A stretch of 7,529 nucleotides of DNA from DASUZB01 sp036377075. GTDB taxonomy: Bacteria; Actinomycetota; CALGFH01. Where the stretch lies: contig DASUZB010000152.1 in the NCBI GenBank assembly GCA_036377075.1, positions 1 to 7,529 of the forward strand, read 5' to 3'. Shown here in pieces: positions 1 through 5,603 of the stretch. Position numbers and translations under genes: made by a program. Position 1 is the stretch's first letter, and each line of letters opens with the position of its first letter. The notes beneath the pieces are model-generated. The model made no database searches, was not told the DNA's origin, and worked only from the letters and a program-made list of their open reading frames with translations.

Positions 1-608
1 GCTGCAGCTTCCAGGTCGACTTCTACGGCTACGACCAGGGCGACCTGAACGCCACCGTCACCTTCGAGGCCCAGCCGCCGACCGAGCGAGCCGGCGACGA
101 CCAGGTGCTGCTGACCGACACGGTGTTCATCGGCGAGGACGACAACAGCGGCGGGGGCAGCGAGGCCGGCCTGGACGCCTCAGAGACCTACACTCTGGAC
201 TTCACCGGCATTGAGCCCCACCCGGTGCAGGGCTTCCACGTCAAGTTGACCATCCACGCCGAGGGCTCCCAGGGCGCCGACACCAAGTACAAGGTGTTCT
301 GGGTGCAGGGCTGCGGCGGTGGGCAGACGACCACCACCACCGGCAAGGAGACCACCACCTCGGGGACGACCACCACGACCAGCGGTAAGGAGACGACCAC
401 CACCGGCCAGGGGACGACCACCTCGGCGCCTGGCAGCTCGGTGGGCGGGTCGAGCTCCTCAGCGCCTGGCAGCTCCGCCGCCGGGTCGGGCGGCGGCGGG
501 CTCGCCTTCACCGGCGGCAACACGCTGGCGCTGCTGGTCGTCGGACTCGCCATCCTCGGACTCGGCGCCGCCACCCTCCTGGGCGCCGCGCGGCGCGGCG
601 GCGCGTAG
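1..608 (+). CDS. Sortase-anchored surface protein, C-terminal part (5' end outside window)
   Basis: The frame is open from the left edge (first full codon at 3) to a TAG at 606-608, so about 201 residues of a longer protein are present. The first ~100 residues look like a compact beta-rich extracellular domain with a cysteine at each end, one at codon 3-5 and one in KVFWVQGCGGG, which could form a disulfide. A low-complexity Thr/Ser/Gly linker follows, with GKETTT and SAPGSS each occurring twice. The C-terminus is a classic cell-wall sorting signal: LAFTG at 501-515, a hydrophobic stretch, then an Arg-rich tail (AARRGGA). LAxTG rather than LPxTG is the form associated with class E sortases of high-GC actinobacteria. 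Inference: the protein is exported and covalently attached to peptidoglycan. The function of the ectodomain is unknown. No sortase gene is in the window. The GTG at 105 is internal and not a credible start, since coding-like sequence continues upstream. Confidence 0.85.
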   Translation, partial: CSFQVDFYGYDQGDLNATVTFEAQPPTERAGDDQVLLTDTVFIGEDDNSGGGSEAGLDASETYTLDFTGIEPHPVQGFHVKLTIHAEGSQGADTKYKVFWVQGCGGGQTTTTTGKETTTSGTTTTTSGKETTTTGQGTTTSAPGSSVGGSSSSAPGSSAAGSGGGGLAFTGGNTLALLVVGLAILGLGAATLLGAARRGGA

Positions 609-625
609 CCCGCCTCCGCGAGCAC

Positions 626-661
626 CGAACGCCGCCGGGCGCCGCTGCCCGGCGGCGTTCG
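626..661 (+). terminator. Strong hairpin terminator after the surface protein gene
   Basis: A perfect 15-bp inverted repeat (626-640 pairs with 647-661, core GAACGCCGCCGGGC) surrounds a 6-nt loop, 17 nt after the stop codon. There is no T-run after it, which is common for high-GC terminators. It separates the surface protein gene from the next transcription unit. Confidence 0.75.
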
Positions 662-748
662 CCCGTTCCGCCGCCCGACCGGGTGAGGGGTTGGGTTGGT
701 TCCGATGGGTATCCAGGTCGCGACAGCCGCCCAGGACGGGGAGTGCGC

Positions 749-1411
749 ATGCGCCGGATCCTCCACGAGAACGGCCTCTCGATCACCTTGTTCGGGCTGT
801 TCCTCGCCTTCCTGCTGTTGCAGAGCGTCGCCGGCTGGCGGACCGAGAACCAGGGCAACGAGGCGCACCACCAGCCGCCCGAGAGCTACGCCCGCTACCT
901 CCGCAGCGGGTCGTTCGTCGAGGCCACGTTCGAGAACTGGGAGAGCGAGTTCCTGCAGATGGCCGGGTACGTGGTGCTCACCGTGCTGCTGCGCCAGAAG
1001 GGCTCGCCCGAGTCCAAGAACCTCGACAAGCCGGAGCCGGTCGACGAGGACCCGCGCGACGCCCGCGACCGTCCCGGCGTCCCCGGCCCGGTCCGCCGCG
1101 GTGGCCTCGCCCTCACCGTCTACCAGCACTCGCTGGCGCTCGCGCTGACCGCGCTGTTCGTGATGTCGTTCGCGCTCCACGCGCTCGGCGGCCACGCCGC
1201 CTACAACCAGGAGCAGCTCCAGCACGGCGAGGCCCCCGTGTCGCTGATCGGCTTCGTCACCAGCGCGCCGTTCTGGTTCCAGTCGATGCAGAACTGGCAG
1301 AGCGAGTTCCTGGCCGTGTTCGCCCTGGTGGTGCTCGGCATCTTCCTGCGCCAGCGCGGCTCCCCCGAGTCCAAGCCGGTCGCTGCCGCCCACGCCGAGA
1401 CCGGCTCCTGA
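749..1411 (+). CDS. DUF6766-like integral membrane protein with internal duplication
   Basis: A 220-residue protein. I chose the ATG at 749 because GGGGAG (738-743) sits 5 nt upstream and because the MRRILHENGLSITLF beginning matches what I recall of the DUF6766 family; upstream in-frame starts at 683 and 743 add residues of no recognisable kind. Two similar halves are visible. Residues ~6-90 contain a membrane helix (~11-28), a polar loop, then NWESEFLQ, a second helix and LRQKGSPESK. Residues ~124-209 repeat the plan with a helix (~126-147), NWQSEFLA, a helix and LRQRGSPESK. A charged linker (~91-118, rich in D, E, P, R) joins them. The topology is therefore probably four transmembrane helices. 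The biochemical role of this family is unknown to me. The next gene begins 11 nt after the stop, suggesting co-transcription. Confidence 0.85.
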   Translation: MRRILHENGLSITLFGLFLAFLLLQSVAGWRTENQGNEAHHQPPESYARYLRSGSFVEATFENWESEFLQMAGYVVLTVLLRQKGSPESKNLDKPEPVDEDPRDARDRPGVPGPVRRGGLALTVYQHSLALALTALFVMSFALHALGGHAAYNQEQLQHGEAPVSLIGFVTSAPFWFQSMQNWQSEFLAVFALVVLGIFLRQRGSPESKPVAAAHAETGS

Positions 1412-1422
1412 AAGGGGTACCC

Positions 1423-1833
1423 GTGGCCACCGTCTTCGCCCCCTTCGACAGCTACACCGTCTACTACACCGCGAAGGGCCAGGATGCCCAGATCGCGGCC
1501 GCCGTGATCGACTGCTACGACCAGGGAAACTGGATCGGGCAGATCCAGTTCCTCCCCAAGAGCCTCCCGTTCACCAATGGCGGCGGGGCGACGTCCTCGC
1601 CCCCGAACTTCCTCATCCTCTATTACTCGGTCGACGAGTTCCCCAACGTCTACGCGATCATCCGCCACGAGAAGCCACTGGCGGTCTGGTTCGACCTCGA
1701 CGACGAGTACGGCTACGTCCTGACCACCGACCAGGAGCCCGTCGGCGACCCAGACCCGCAGGCGGCCCTGCGCTCGGCGCGGGAGGCGGGCGTGCCGGTG
1801 GCCGTCCAGACCACCAGGGTTCCCGGGGGTTAG
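1423..1833 (+). CDS. Conserved-looking hypothetical protein, 136 aa
   Basis: The GTG at 1423 is preceded by AAAGGGG (1411-1417) at 5 nt spacing, which fixes the start; the same frame is open far upstream but that part is an Arg/Pro-rich shadow of the previous genes. The protein begins MATVFAPFDSYTVYYTAKGQ and is soluble, with no signal peptide or membrane helix. It is rich in aromatic residues and short predicted strands (IGQIQFLP, FLILYYSV, VYAIIRHEKPLAVWFDL, YGYVLTT), suggesting a small beta or alpha/beta fold. The last ~25 residues (from about PVGDPDPQ) look like a flexible tail. I do not recognise a named domain or catalytic motif. Position 11 nt after the membrane protein gene suggests the two form an operon. 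Function is unknown. Confidence 0.8.
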   Translation: MATVFAPFDSYTVYYTAKGQDAQIAAAVIDCYDQGNWIGQIQFLPKSLPFTNGGGATSSPPNFLILYYSVDEFPNVYAIIRHEKPLAVWFDLDDEYGYVLTTDQEPVGDPDPQAALRSAREAGVPVAVQTTRVPGG

Positions 1834-1842
1834 CGGAGTCGC

Positions 1843-1848
1843 TAAGAT
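1843..1848 (+). promoter_or_regulatory. Candidate -10 element (TAAGAT) for a leaderless transcript
   Basis: TAAGAT fits the actinobacterial TANNNT -10 pattern and ends 6 nt before the ATG at 1855, so transcription would start at or next to the start codon. No Shine-Dalgarno sequence lies before this ATG. The -35 region is weak (around 1819-1825). Inferred from spacing only. Confidence 0.5.
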
Positions 1849-1854
1849 GCCGGT

Positions 1855-2055
1855 ATGACCGACTTGACCGGGCCAGCGTTTGGACCGGCACGCTGGCTGG
1901 CCATGACCTACACGGGCGACGACGAGCTGTCCTCCGTGCTGAGCCGGCTACCGGGCGCGCCCCGCCGCGCCTGGATCGACGCCGAGGAGGGCATCGACTT
2001 CGACGCCATCCTGACGGCGGCGCGCGGGAGAAGCGCTCCCCAAGCGCAGAGCTGA
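1855..2055 (+). CDS. Small hypothetical protein, 66 aa, probably leaderless
   Basis: The short frame begins ATG ACC GAC TTG ACC and encodes MTDLTGPAFGPARWLAMTY... It is acidic in the middle (TGDDELSS, DAEEGIDFDAIL) with a basic, Ala-rich tail. Third positions are mostly G or C, and the start lies 6 nt after a good -10 hexamer, which supports it being real although nothing in the sequence is a known domain to me. The stop is 7 nt before the TTG start of the methyltransferase gene, so the two are probably transcribed together and this frame may help bring ribosomes to the weak TTG start. It could also be a remnant of a larger gene. Function is unknown. Confidence 0.6.
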   Translation: MTDLTGPAFGPARWLAMTYTGDDELSSVLSRLPGAPRRAWIDAEEGIDFDAILTAARGRSAPQAQS

Positions 2056-2062
2056 CCAGCTA

Positions 2063-2713
2063 TTGGAACCGCCCCTCAGTGCCAAGCAAACCCAGCGGCT
2101 GCGCCGCTACTGGGACGAGCACGCCCGCACCTACGACACCCAGATCGCCTTCTGGGAACGCCGGCTGTTCGCCGACGGCCGGCAGTGGGTCTGCTCCCAG
2201 GCCGCCGGCGACGTCCTGGAAGTCGCCATCGGCACCGGCCGCAACCTCCCCCACTACCCCACCGACGTCCGCCTGACCAGGGTCGAGTTCAGCCCCGCCA
2301 TGCTGGAGCTGGCCCGGCGCCGCGCCGAGGAGCTCGGCCGCCAGGTCGACCTGCGCCTGGGCGACGCCCAGGCCCTCGAGCTGCCCGACGACTCCTTCGA
2401 TGCGGTGGTGTGCACCCTGTCGCTGTGCGCGATCCCCGACGAGCGGCGCGCCATCGGGGAGATGAAGCGGGTCCTGCGCCCCGGCGGCCGGCTGCTGCTG
2501 CTGCTGGACCACGTCGTCGGCCAGCCACGGTGGGTCCGCGCGATCCAGTGGCTCATGGAGCTCGCGACCAGGCCGCTCCAGGGCGAGTACCTGCGCCGCC
2601 GGCCGCTGCTCGAAGTCCAGGCCCAAGGCTTCGAGGTCGAACGGGACCAGCGCTCCAAGCTCGGCATCGTCGAGCGGCTCAGCGCCCGCAAGCCCGCCGA
2701 CCCGCTTACCTGA
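2063..2713 (+). CDS. Class I SAM-dependent methyltransferase
   Basis: A 216-residue protein with a Rossmann-type methyltransferase core. After an N-terminal cap (RRYWDEHARTYD, residues ~14-25) come motif I VLEVAIGTG (51-59, SAM-binding glycines), the acidic end of strand 2 in RVEFSPAML (~E75), the GDAQAL motif (SAM adenine contact), DSFDAVVCTLSLCAI (motif IV region) and the VLRPGGRLLLLDHV-like segment (here with LLLLLDHV). This resembles UbiE/phospholipid N-methyltransferase-like proteins; the substrate cannot be deduced. The only upstream in-frame start codon after the TGA at 2012 is TTG at 2063, which keeps the typical N-terminus, so TTG is chosen despite a poor Shine-Dalgarno. It is likely co-transcribed with the 66-residue frame just upstream. 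A hairpin overlapping the stop closes the unit. Confidence 0.88.
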   Translation: MEPPLSAKQTQRLRRYWDEHARTYDTQIAFWERRLFADGRQWVCSQAAGDVLEVAIGTGRNLPHYPTDVRLTRVEFSPAMLELARRRAEELGRQVDLRLGDAQALELPDDSFDAVVCTLSLCAIPDERRAIGEMKRVLRPGGRLLLLLDHVVGQPRWVRAIQWLMELATRPLQGEYLRRRPLLEVQAQGFEVERDQRSKLGIVERLSARKPADPLT

Positions 2714-2736
2714 GCGGCAGCGGTCCGCAGCCGCTC
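2712..2736 (+). terminator. Hairpin overlapping the methyltransferase stop codon
   Basis: GAGCGGC (2712-2718) pairs perfectly with GCCGCTC (2730-2736); inside, GCG and CGC (2720-2722/2726-2728) can extend the stem past one A/A mismatch. The stem starts within the TGA stop. No T-run follows. Likely intrinsic terminator of the 1855-2713 unit. Confidence 0.6.
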
Positions 2737-3243
2737 GGCGGCCGGCCGGGGCAGCGGGACGGACAGGTTGAAGCGACCCGCGCCGCTGGCGACCCCTTCC
2801 TCACCGTGGATCTTGGGCGGACCGGGTGGAGACCGGCGCCTTCCCAGGTCGTGAGCCTCCGACACCAACCTGGTTATGGGGTGAGATCGAGGCAGGGCGG
2901 CAGCGCTCAGTGCGGGAGGCTTCGGGCCGAGCCGACCTGATGGCGGGGCGGCCGCCGCCGCTGAGAGCACCAGATCCGTAGCCTGGGGGCAGCCGGAACC
3001 TGGCGTCGTCCTGGTAAGGCAACGCAGGTCAGGAAGCCCAACCGTCAAGGTAGAGACACGATCGCGCGCCGAGACCACCAGCCAGCTCATCAGCCACGGC
3101 TGGCTTTGTAGTGAGTTCGGGGATCTGGCTCATATCTGGTGATGGACACGACCTGTGCTCGGGCAGCGTCGGCGGGGTGGTTGCCTGGCAGTGACGCAGC
3201 CGCGAGGTACGGTGCTGACGGACTGCCGCCAGCTCCAAACCTT
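2737..3243. other. Gene-free region with candidate structured RNA (about 2851-3105)
   Basis: I see no convincing coding sequence on either strand here: the open frames lack ribosome binding sites and coding-like third-position bias. Several stems occur in succession on the + strand: GCCTC 2855-2859 with 2889-2893 enclosing CACC/GGTG (2863-2866/2880-2883); CTCAG 2906-2910 with CTGAG 2961-2965 enclosing GC-rich local hairpins; CCTG-CGT 2999-3006 with ACGCAGG 3022-3028 (one bulged G) enclosing CCT/AGG with a GGTA loop (3010-3019); and AGCCAGC 3080-3086 with GCTGGCT 3099-3105. GTCAA (3044-3048) is presented in an ACC/GGT loop. Such density could reflect a structured RNA, for example a degraded group II intron domain or the non-coding end of an IS110-type element, but no reverse transcriptase or transposase is present. 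The family assignment is a guess. Confidence 0.3.
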
Positions 3244-3258
3244 GGGGAAAGGCTCGCC

Positions 3259-3819
3259 ATGGCCAAGCTGCTCTATGTGATGAACGTGACACTTGACGGC
3301 TACATCGCCGACGAGGACGGCAAGTTCGACTGGGGGGCACCAGACGAGGAGTACCTCTCCTTCATCAACGACCTGTTGCGGCCGGTCGGCACCTACCTGT
3401 ACGGGCGCCGGCTGTACGAGATGATGGCCGTCTGGGAGACCGACCCGGCCGCCGCGGCCCAGTCGCCCGGCACGCGGGAGTTCGCGGAGATCTGGCAGGC
3501 GGCCGACAAGGTCGTGTACTCCACGACGCTGGCGGCGGCCTCCACCACCAGGACGCGGATCGAGCGGGACTTCGAGCCCGAAGCGGTCCGGCAACTGAAG
3601 GCGGCAGCCGAGCGGGACGTCACCGTGGGCGGTCCCACCCTCGGCGCCCACGCGATCGCAGCCGGGCTGGTGGACGAGTACCACCTGTTCGTCTGGCCCG
3701 TCGTGGTGGGCGGCGGCAAGCATTTCCTGCCCGACCGGGCCCGGCTCCAGCTCGAGCTGCTGGACGAGCGCCGGTTCGGCAGCGGCGTGGTGTACCTGCG
3801 CTACCGCACCCAGACCTGA
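3259..3819 (+). CDS. Dihydrofolate reductase family protein (RibD C-terminal domain type)
   Basis: A 186-residue single-domain protein. The ATG at 3259 is preceded by GGGGAAAGG (3244-3252) and starts the family-typical N-terminal strand and loop (LLYVMNVTLDGYIAD, with substrate-loop LDGYIA). Further family features are YLYGRRLYEMM (residues ~54-64, the G-R-x-T/L-Y-E type motif), DKVVYSTTL, DVTVGGPTLGAHAIAAGLVDEYHLF (NADPH-binding GG and the GLVDE motif) and PVVVGGGKHFLPD. Members are NADPH-dependent reductases related to RibD/DHFR; most, including this one, have no assigned substrate and are not the essential folate DHFR. The gene is isolated, flanked by non-coding sequence on both sides, and ends in a hairpin, so it is probably monocistronic. 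An upstream in-frame start (3139) is rejected because the added residues are not family-like. Confidence 0.9.
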   Translation: MAKLLYVMNVTLDGYIADEDGKFDWGAPDEEYLSFINDLLRPVGTYLYGRRLYEMMAVWETDPAAAAQSPGTREFAEIWQAADKVVYSTTLAAASTTRTRIERDFEPEAVRQLKAAAERDVTVGGPTLGAHAIAAGLVDEYHLFVWPVVVGGGKHFLPDRARLQLELLDERRFGSGVVYLRYRTQT

Positions 3820-3844
3820 GTCCTGTAGAGCGGCGGTACGGGAC
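3820..3844 (+). terminator. Hairpin terminator directly after the reductase gene
   Basis: GTCCTGTA (3820-3827) pairs with TACGGGAC (3837-3844) over 8 bp with one G-T wobble and a 9-nt loop, starting at the base after the stop codon. A short TTT lies 8 nt downstream. Confidence 0.6.
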
Positions 3845-4053
3845 GGCGACCTTTCGATTACGAGCCAGATACTTCCAGTCGAACCGGACGGCGCCAGTCG
3901 GGTTCTCCCTGCTCACGCTTGATGCCGCATCGGTCTGGTCGGGTCCTGACCGAACCACACGGGTCAACTGGATGACTACGCCTATGCGGGAGGCGAACCT
4001 TCCTCAGCAACGGCACGCGCCCAGTGGCCTCCACAAGCCTGACGCTAGCTGGT

Positions 4054-4059
4054 GATACT
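4054..4059 (+). promoter_or_regulatory. Candidate -10 element (GATACT) for a leaderless transcript
   Basis: GATACT keeps the most conserved A2 and T6 of the -10 hexamer and ends 6 nt before the ATG at 4066, the same arrangement as at 1843-1848. There is no good Shine-Dalgarno at the spacing needed (AGGG at 4060-4063 is only 2 nt from the ATG) and no clear -35. Confidence 0.45.
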
Positions 4060-4065
4060 AGGGCC

Positions 4066-4587
4066 ATGGACACCGTGGGCTCGCGGGTGCGGCGTCGCAA
4101 GCGCGCCTGGCGGTCGTGGCTGTGGAACGTCGCACTCGCCGTCGGCATGCTGGTCCTTGTGCTCATCAGCCTTATTGGGCTCACCGACCCTGTCGAGCGC
4201 TCGCACCTCGACGCGTTCGGGTGGGTCCTCTATCCGCTCCTGACCGTCCTCGGTCTGGCTGCCGCCGTGGTGGCGCTACGAATGGGGCTGGTCGCCACGT
4301 CGGAGGGCATCGTCTGCCGCTTGTTCCCAATCAGCATGCGGATCCGTTGGGCCCAGGTCGAGCCGGTGTCCTGCGAGGAGACCGGGGGTTGGCTGTTCTT
4401 CCCGCTGTACGCACCGGTGATCAACTACCGCCGACCCACCAAGGACGGGGCTGCCGAGAGGATCGCGTCAATGCAGGTCCAGGCGGGCTCGCTCGCCCGG
4501 CGGGGGATGTTCAAGCGCCAGTCGGTGGCGTTCCGGGCAGCGACGGGTCTGGCCGAAGAACTCGCGCGCTACCGCGCGGAGCGCTGA
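4066..4587 (+). CDS. Membrane protein with two helices and a PH-like domain
   Basis: A 173-residue protein starting at the ATG at 4066 (MDTVGSRVRRRKRAWRS); an in-frame upstream start at 4024 is less likely given the -10 element between the two. A strongly basic N-terminus (about residues 7-16) is followed by a transmembrane helix (~18-38, NVALAVGMLVLVLISLIGL), a short external loop, a second helix (~50-70, VLYPLLTVLGLAAAVVALRMG), and then a strand-rich cytoplasmic domain. The pattern GLVATSEGIVCRLFPISMRIRWAQV is typical of bacterial PH-like domains attached to helical hairpins in actinobacteria. The positive residues before helix 1 place the N-terminus inside. The C-terminal AATGLAEELARYRAER is a likely helix. 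Function of such proteins is generally unknown. No partner gene is apparent; the gene stands alone. Confidence 0.82.
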   Translation: MDTVGSRVRRRKRAWRSWLWNVALAVGMLVLVLISLIGLTDPVERSHLDAFGWVLYPLLTVLGLAAAVVALRMGLVATSEGIVCRLFPISMRIRWAQVEPVSCEETGGWLFFPLYAPVINYRRPTKDGAAERIASMQVQAGSLARRGMFKRQSVAFRAATGLAEELARYRAER

Positions 4588-4937
4588 TCTTGGCGCTTGG
4601 CAGGGGTCGTTTGGCGGCTGCCCGGCGTATGTCCCACCCGGCTGGCGAGGACCTTCTGGTAGTAGGACGCGGGCACGGTGTCGGCGTCGAGCTGGTCGAC
4701 GGCGGCGTGCAGCTCCTCGGCGGTGCCGGTGAGCGGGTGGCCGGCGTGGCTGAGCCGGTGTGGCACCCGCTACCAGCTCATGTGGCCGCCACGGCGGCGG
4801 TAGTAGCCGACCACCTCACGCCCACGCTTGCCGATGGTCCATGCGGCGATCACGGCTGCCTGGACGACCCAGCCGCCGCTGGTGACCTCGAAGCCGAACT
4901 TTTTTTCCGGCCCTCGACAGGGACGGGCCGTGTGCAT
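4569..4937 (-). pseudogene. Doubtful minus-strand reading frame interrupted by in-frame TAG
   Basis: One minus-strand frame shows strong coding-like codon use over two adjoining segments separated by a TAG (4772-4770). The first segment can start at ATG 4937 (55 residues) and contains FEVTSGGWVVQAAVIAAWTI, then GKRGREVVGYYRRRGGHMSW. The second can start at GTG 4766, 3 nt beyond the stop (66 residues), with GTAEELHAAVDQLDADTV and ASYYQKVLASRVG; its last ~20 residues look less like coding sequence. No good ribosome binding site precedes either start. The frame also crosses a run of seven A (4906-4900). It may be a decayed gene with a nonsense mutation, or two small coupled genes; I recognise no domain. 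The segment overlaps the end of the PH-like gene convergently by 19 nt. The rest of 4588-5089 shows only a CGCGC/GCGCG hairpin (4997-5009). Confidence 0.35.
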
Positions 4938-5101
4938 CCCGACCAGTTGGCGAAGGATCGGCCGGTCCGCGTCTGGGTGCAGGGTCCCAGGCGCGGCGCG
5001 CGAAGCGCGAGGCCGACCCCCACGCACCTACCCTCGCCCCCCACCATGCCATCCTTGGCTGCGCGGGCGGTATGGCTGCGGCGCTCCGAGGGAGGCGACC
5101 G

Positions 5102-5380
5102 GTGGACAAGGCGGAGGCGCGGCAGCTCCTGGCGGCCAAGCTGGCGGAACTGCGGCGGCTTTCCTACGCGGAGTTGTTGCGCTACCGGGAGCCGGAAGGC
5201 TTCGAGGTGACCGGCCCCTCGGGGACCGCCTACCAGTTCGAGGTTGAAGCCTTCTGGGACGACCGGAAGCAGCGCCACCTGCGCGTCCTGGTGAGCATCG
5301 ACGATTTCGGCTGGCGCGCGTTCCGCCCGCTGACCGGCGACTTCATCATCGCCCCTGACGGCTCGTTCGTCGGCGAGTAG
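5102..5380 (+). CDS. Small conserved protein of unknown function, 92 aa
   Basis: The GTG at 5102 is preceded by GGAGG (5091-5095) at 6 nt, a strong start signal. The N-terminal third is a charged helix (EARQLLAAKLAELRRLSYAE) containing a LSYxELL motif, followed by a beta-rich part: FEVTGPSGTAYQFEVEAFWD, then the highly characteristic end with DDFGWRAFRPLTGDF and IIAPDGSFVGE. I recall many bacterial proteins of this length with the same ending (SIDDxGWRAFxPL...APDGSFVGE), so it is probably a real and widespread family, but it has no known function to me. It lacks a signal peptide and membrane segments. Immediately after its TAG the same reading frame continues into a recombinase-like tail, so it lies at the edge of an old integration site and could be cargo of a lost element. 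Confidence 0.85.
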   Translation: MDKAEARQLLAAKLAELRRLSYAELLRYREPEGFEVTGPSGTAYQFEVEAFWDDRKQRHLRVLVSIDDFGWRAFRPLTGDFIIAPDGSFVGE

Positions 5381-5590
5381 CGGCCCACCCGTGCCGGCGG
5401 CCGGGGCCAGGTCGACGCGGCCACCGTCGGGGCGCACTACCGGCACACCACCCCCGACATGCTCGGCCAGGTGGTCGAGACCGTCGAGGCGTACCTCCGG
5501 ACCGCGCTGGGGTCCGTGCCCCAGGCATGCCCCAAGCCCAAGGAGCAAGGCAGGGACGAGGGAAAGGTGCATCGCCGATCAGGTTCCTGA
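5381..5590 (+). pseudogene. C-terminal remnant of a tyrosine recombinase (integrase)
   Basis: After the TAG at 5378-5380 the same frame stays open for 69 codons to a TGA at 5588-5590. It reads ...GQVDAATVGAHYRHTTPDML, then GQVVETVEAYLRTALGSV and a polar tail (PKPKEQGRDEGK). YRHTTPDML has the Y-x-H-x-(T/S)-P-x-M look of the segment that carries the catalytic tyrosine in phage-type integrases, followed by the usual C-terminal helix. Third positions are strongly G/C, so it was coding. There is no credible start codon or ribosome site, and the rest of the catalytic domain (R...K...HxxR) is absent, so this is a truncated relic rather than a working enzyme. Its position 14 nt from a tRNA fragment fits an integrase next to its attachment site. 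Family assignment rests on a short motif. Confidence 0.6.
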
Positions 5591-5603
5591 CCTGCGGTCC
5601 TAG

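Noticed and set aside
330..480. Short repeats that could suggest a CRISPR or satellite array
   Set aside because: They are in-frame Thr/Ser/Gly codon repeats of a surface protein stalk, with irregular unit length and no spacers.
188..1393. 401-codon open frame on the minus strand
   Set aside because: It runs antisense through the surface protein, the hairpin and the membrane protein gene, and its product is a low-complexity E/R/G/P shadow without a ribosome site.
319..1422. Long + strand extension upstream of the 136-residue protein
   Set aside because: Translation is Arg/Pro/Ala-rich and out of frame with two well-supported genes. The Shine-Dalgarno and GTG at 1423 give the true start.
3106..3136. 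Possible promoter for the reductase (TTGTAG ... CATATC)
   Set aside because: The spacer is 19 nt and the -10 match is poor, so it is not distinguishable from chance.
3139..3258. N-terminal extension of the reductase
   Set aside because: The added residues are not family-like, while ATG 3259 has a strong ribosome site and begins the conserved first strand.
4116..5210. 364-codon + strand open frame
   Set aside because: It overlaps the PH-like gene in another frame and continues as the antisense of the minus-strand coding-like segment; no family-like sequence appears.
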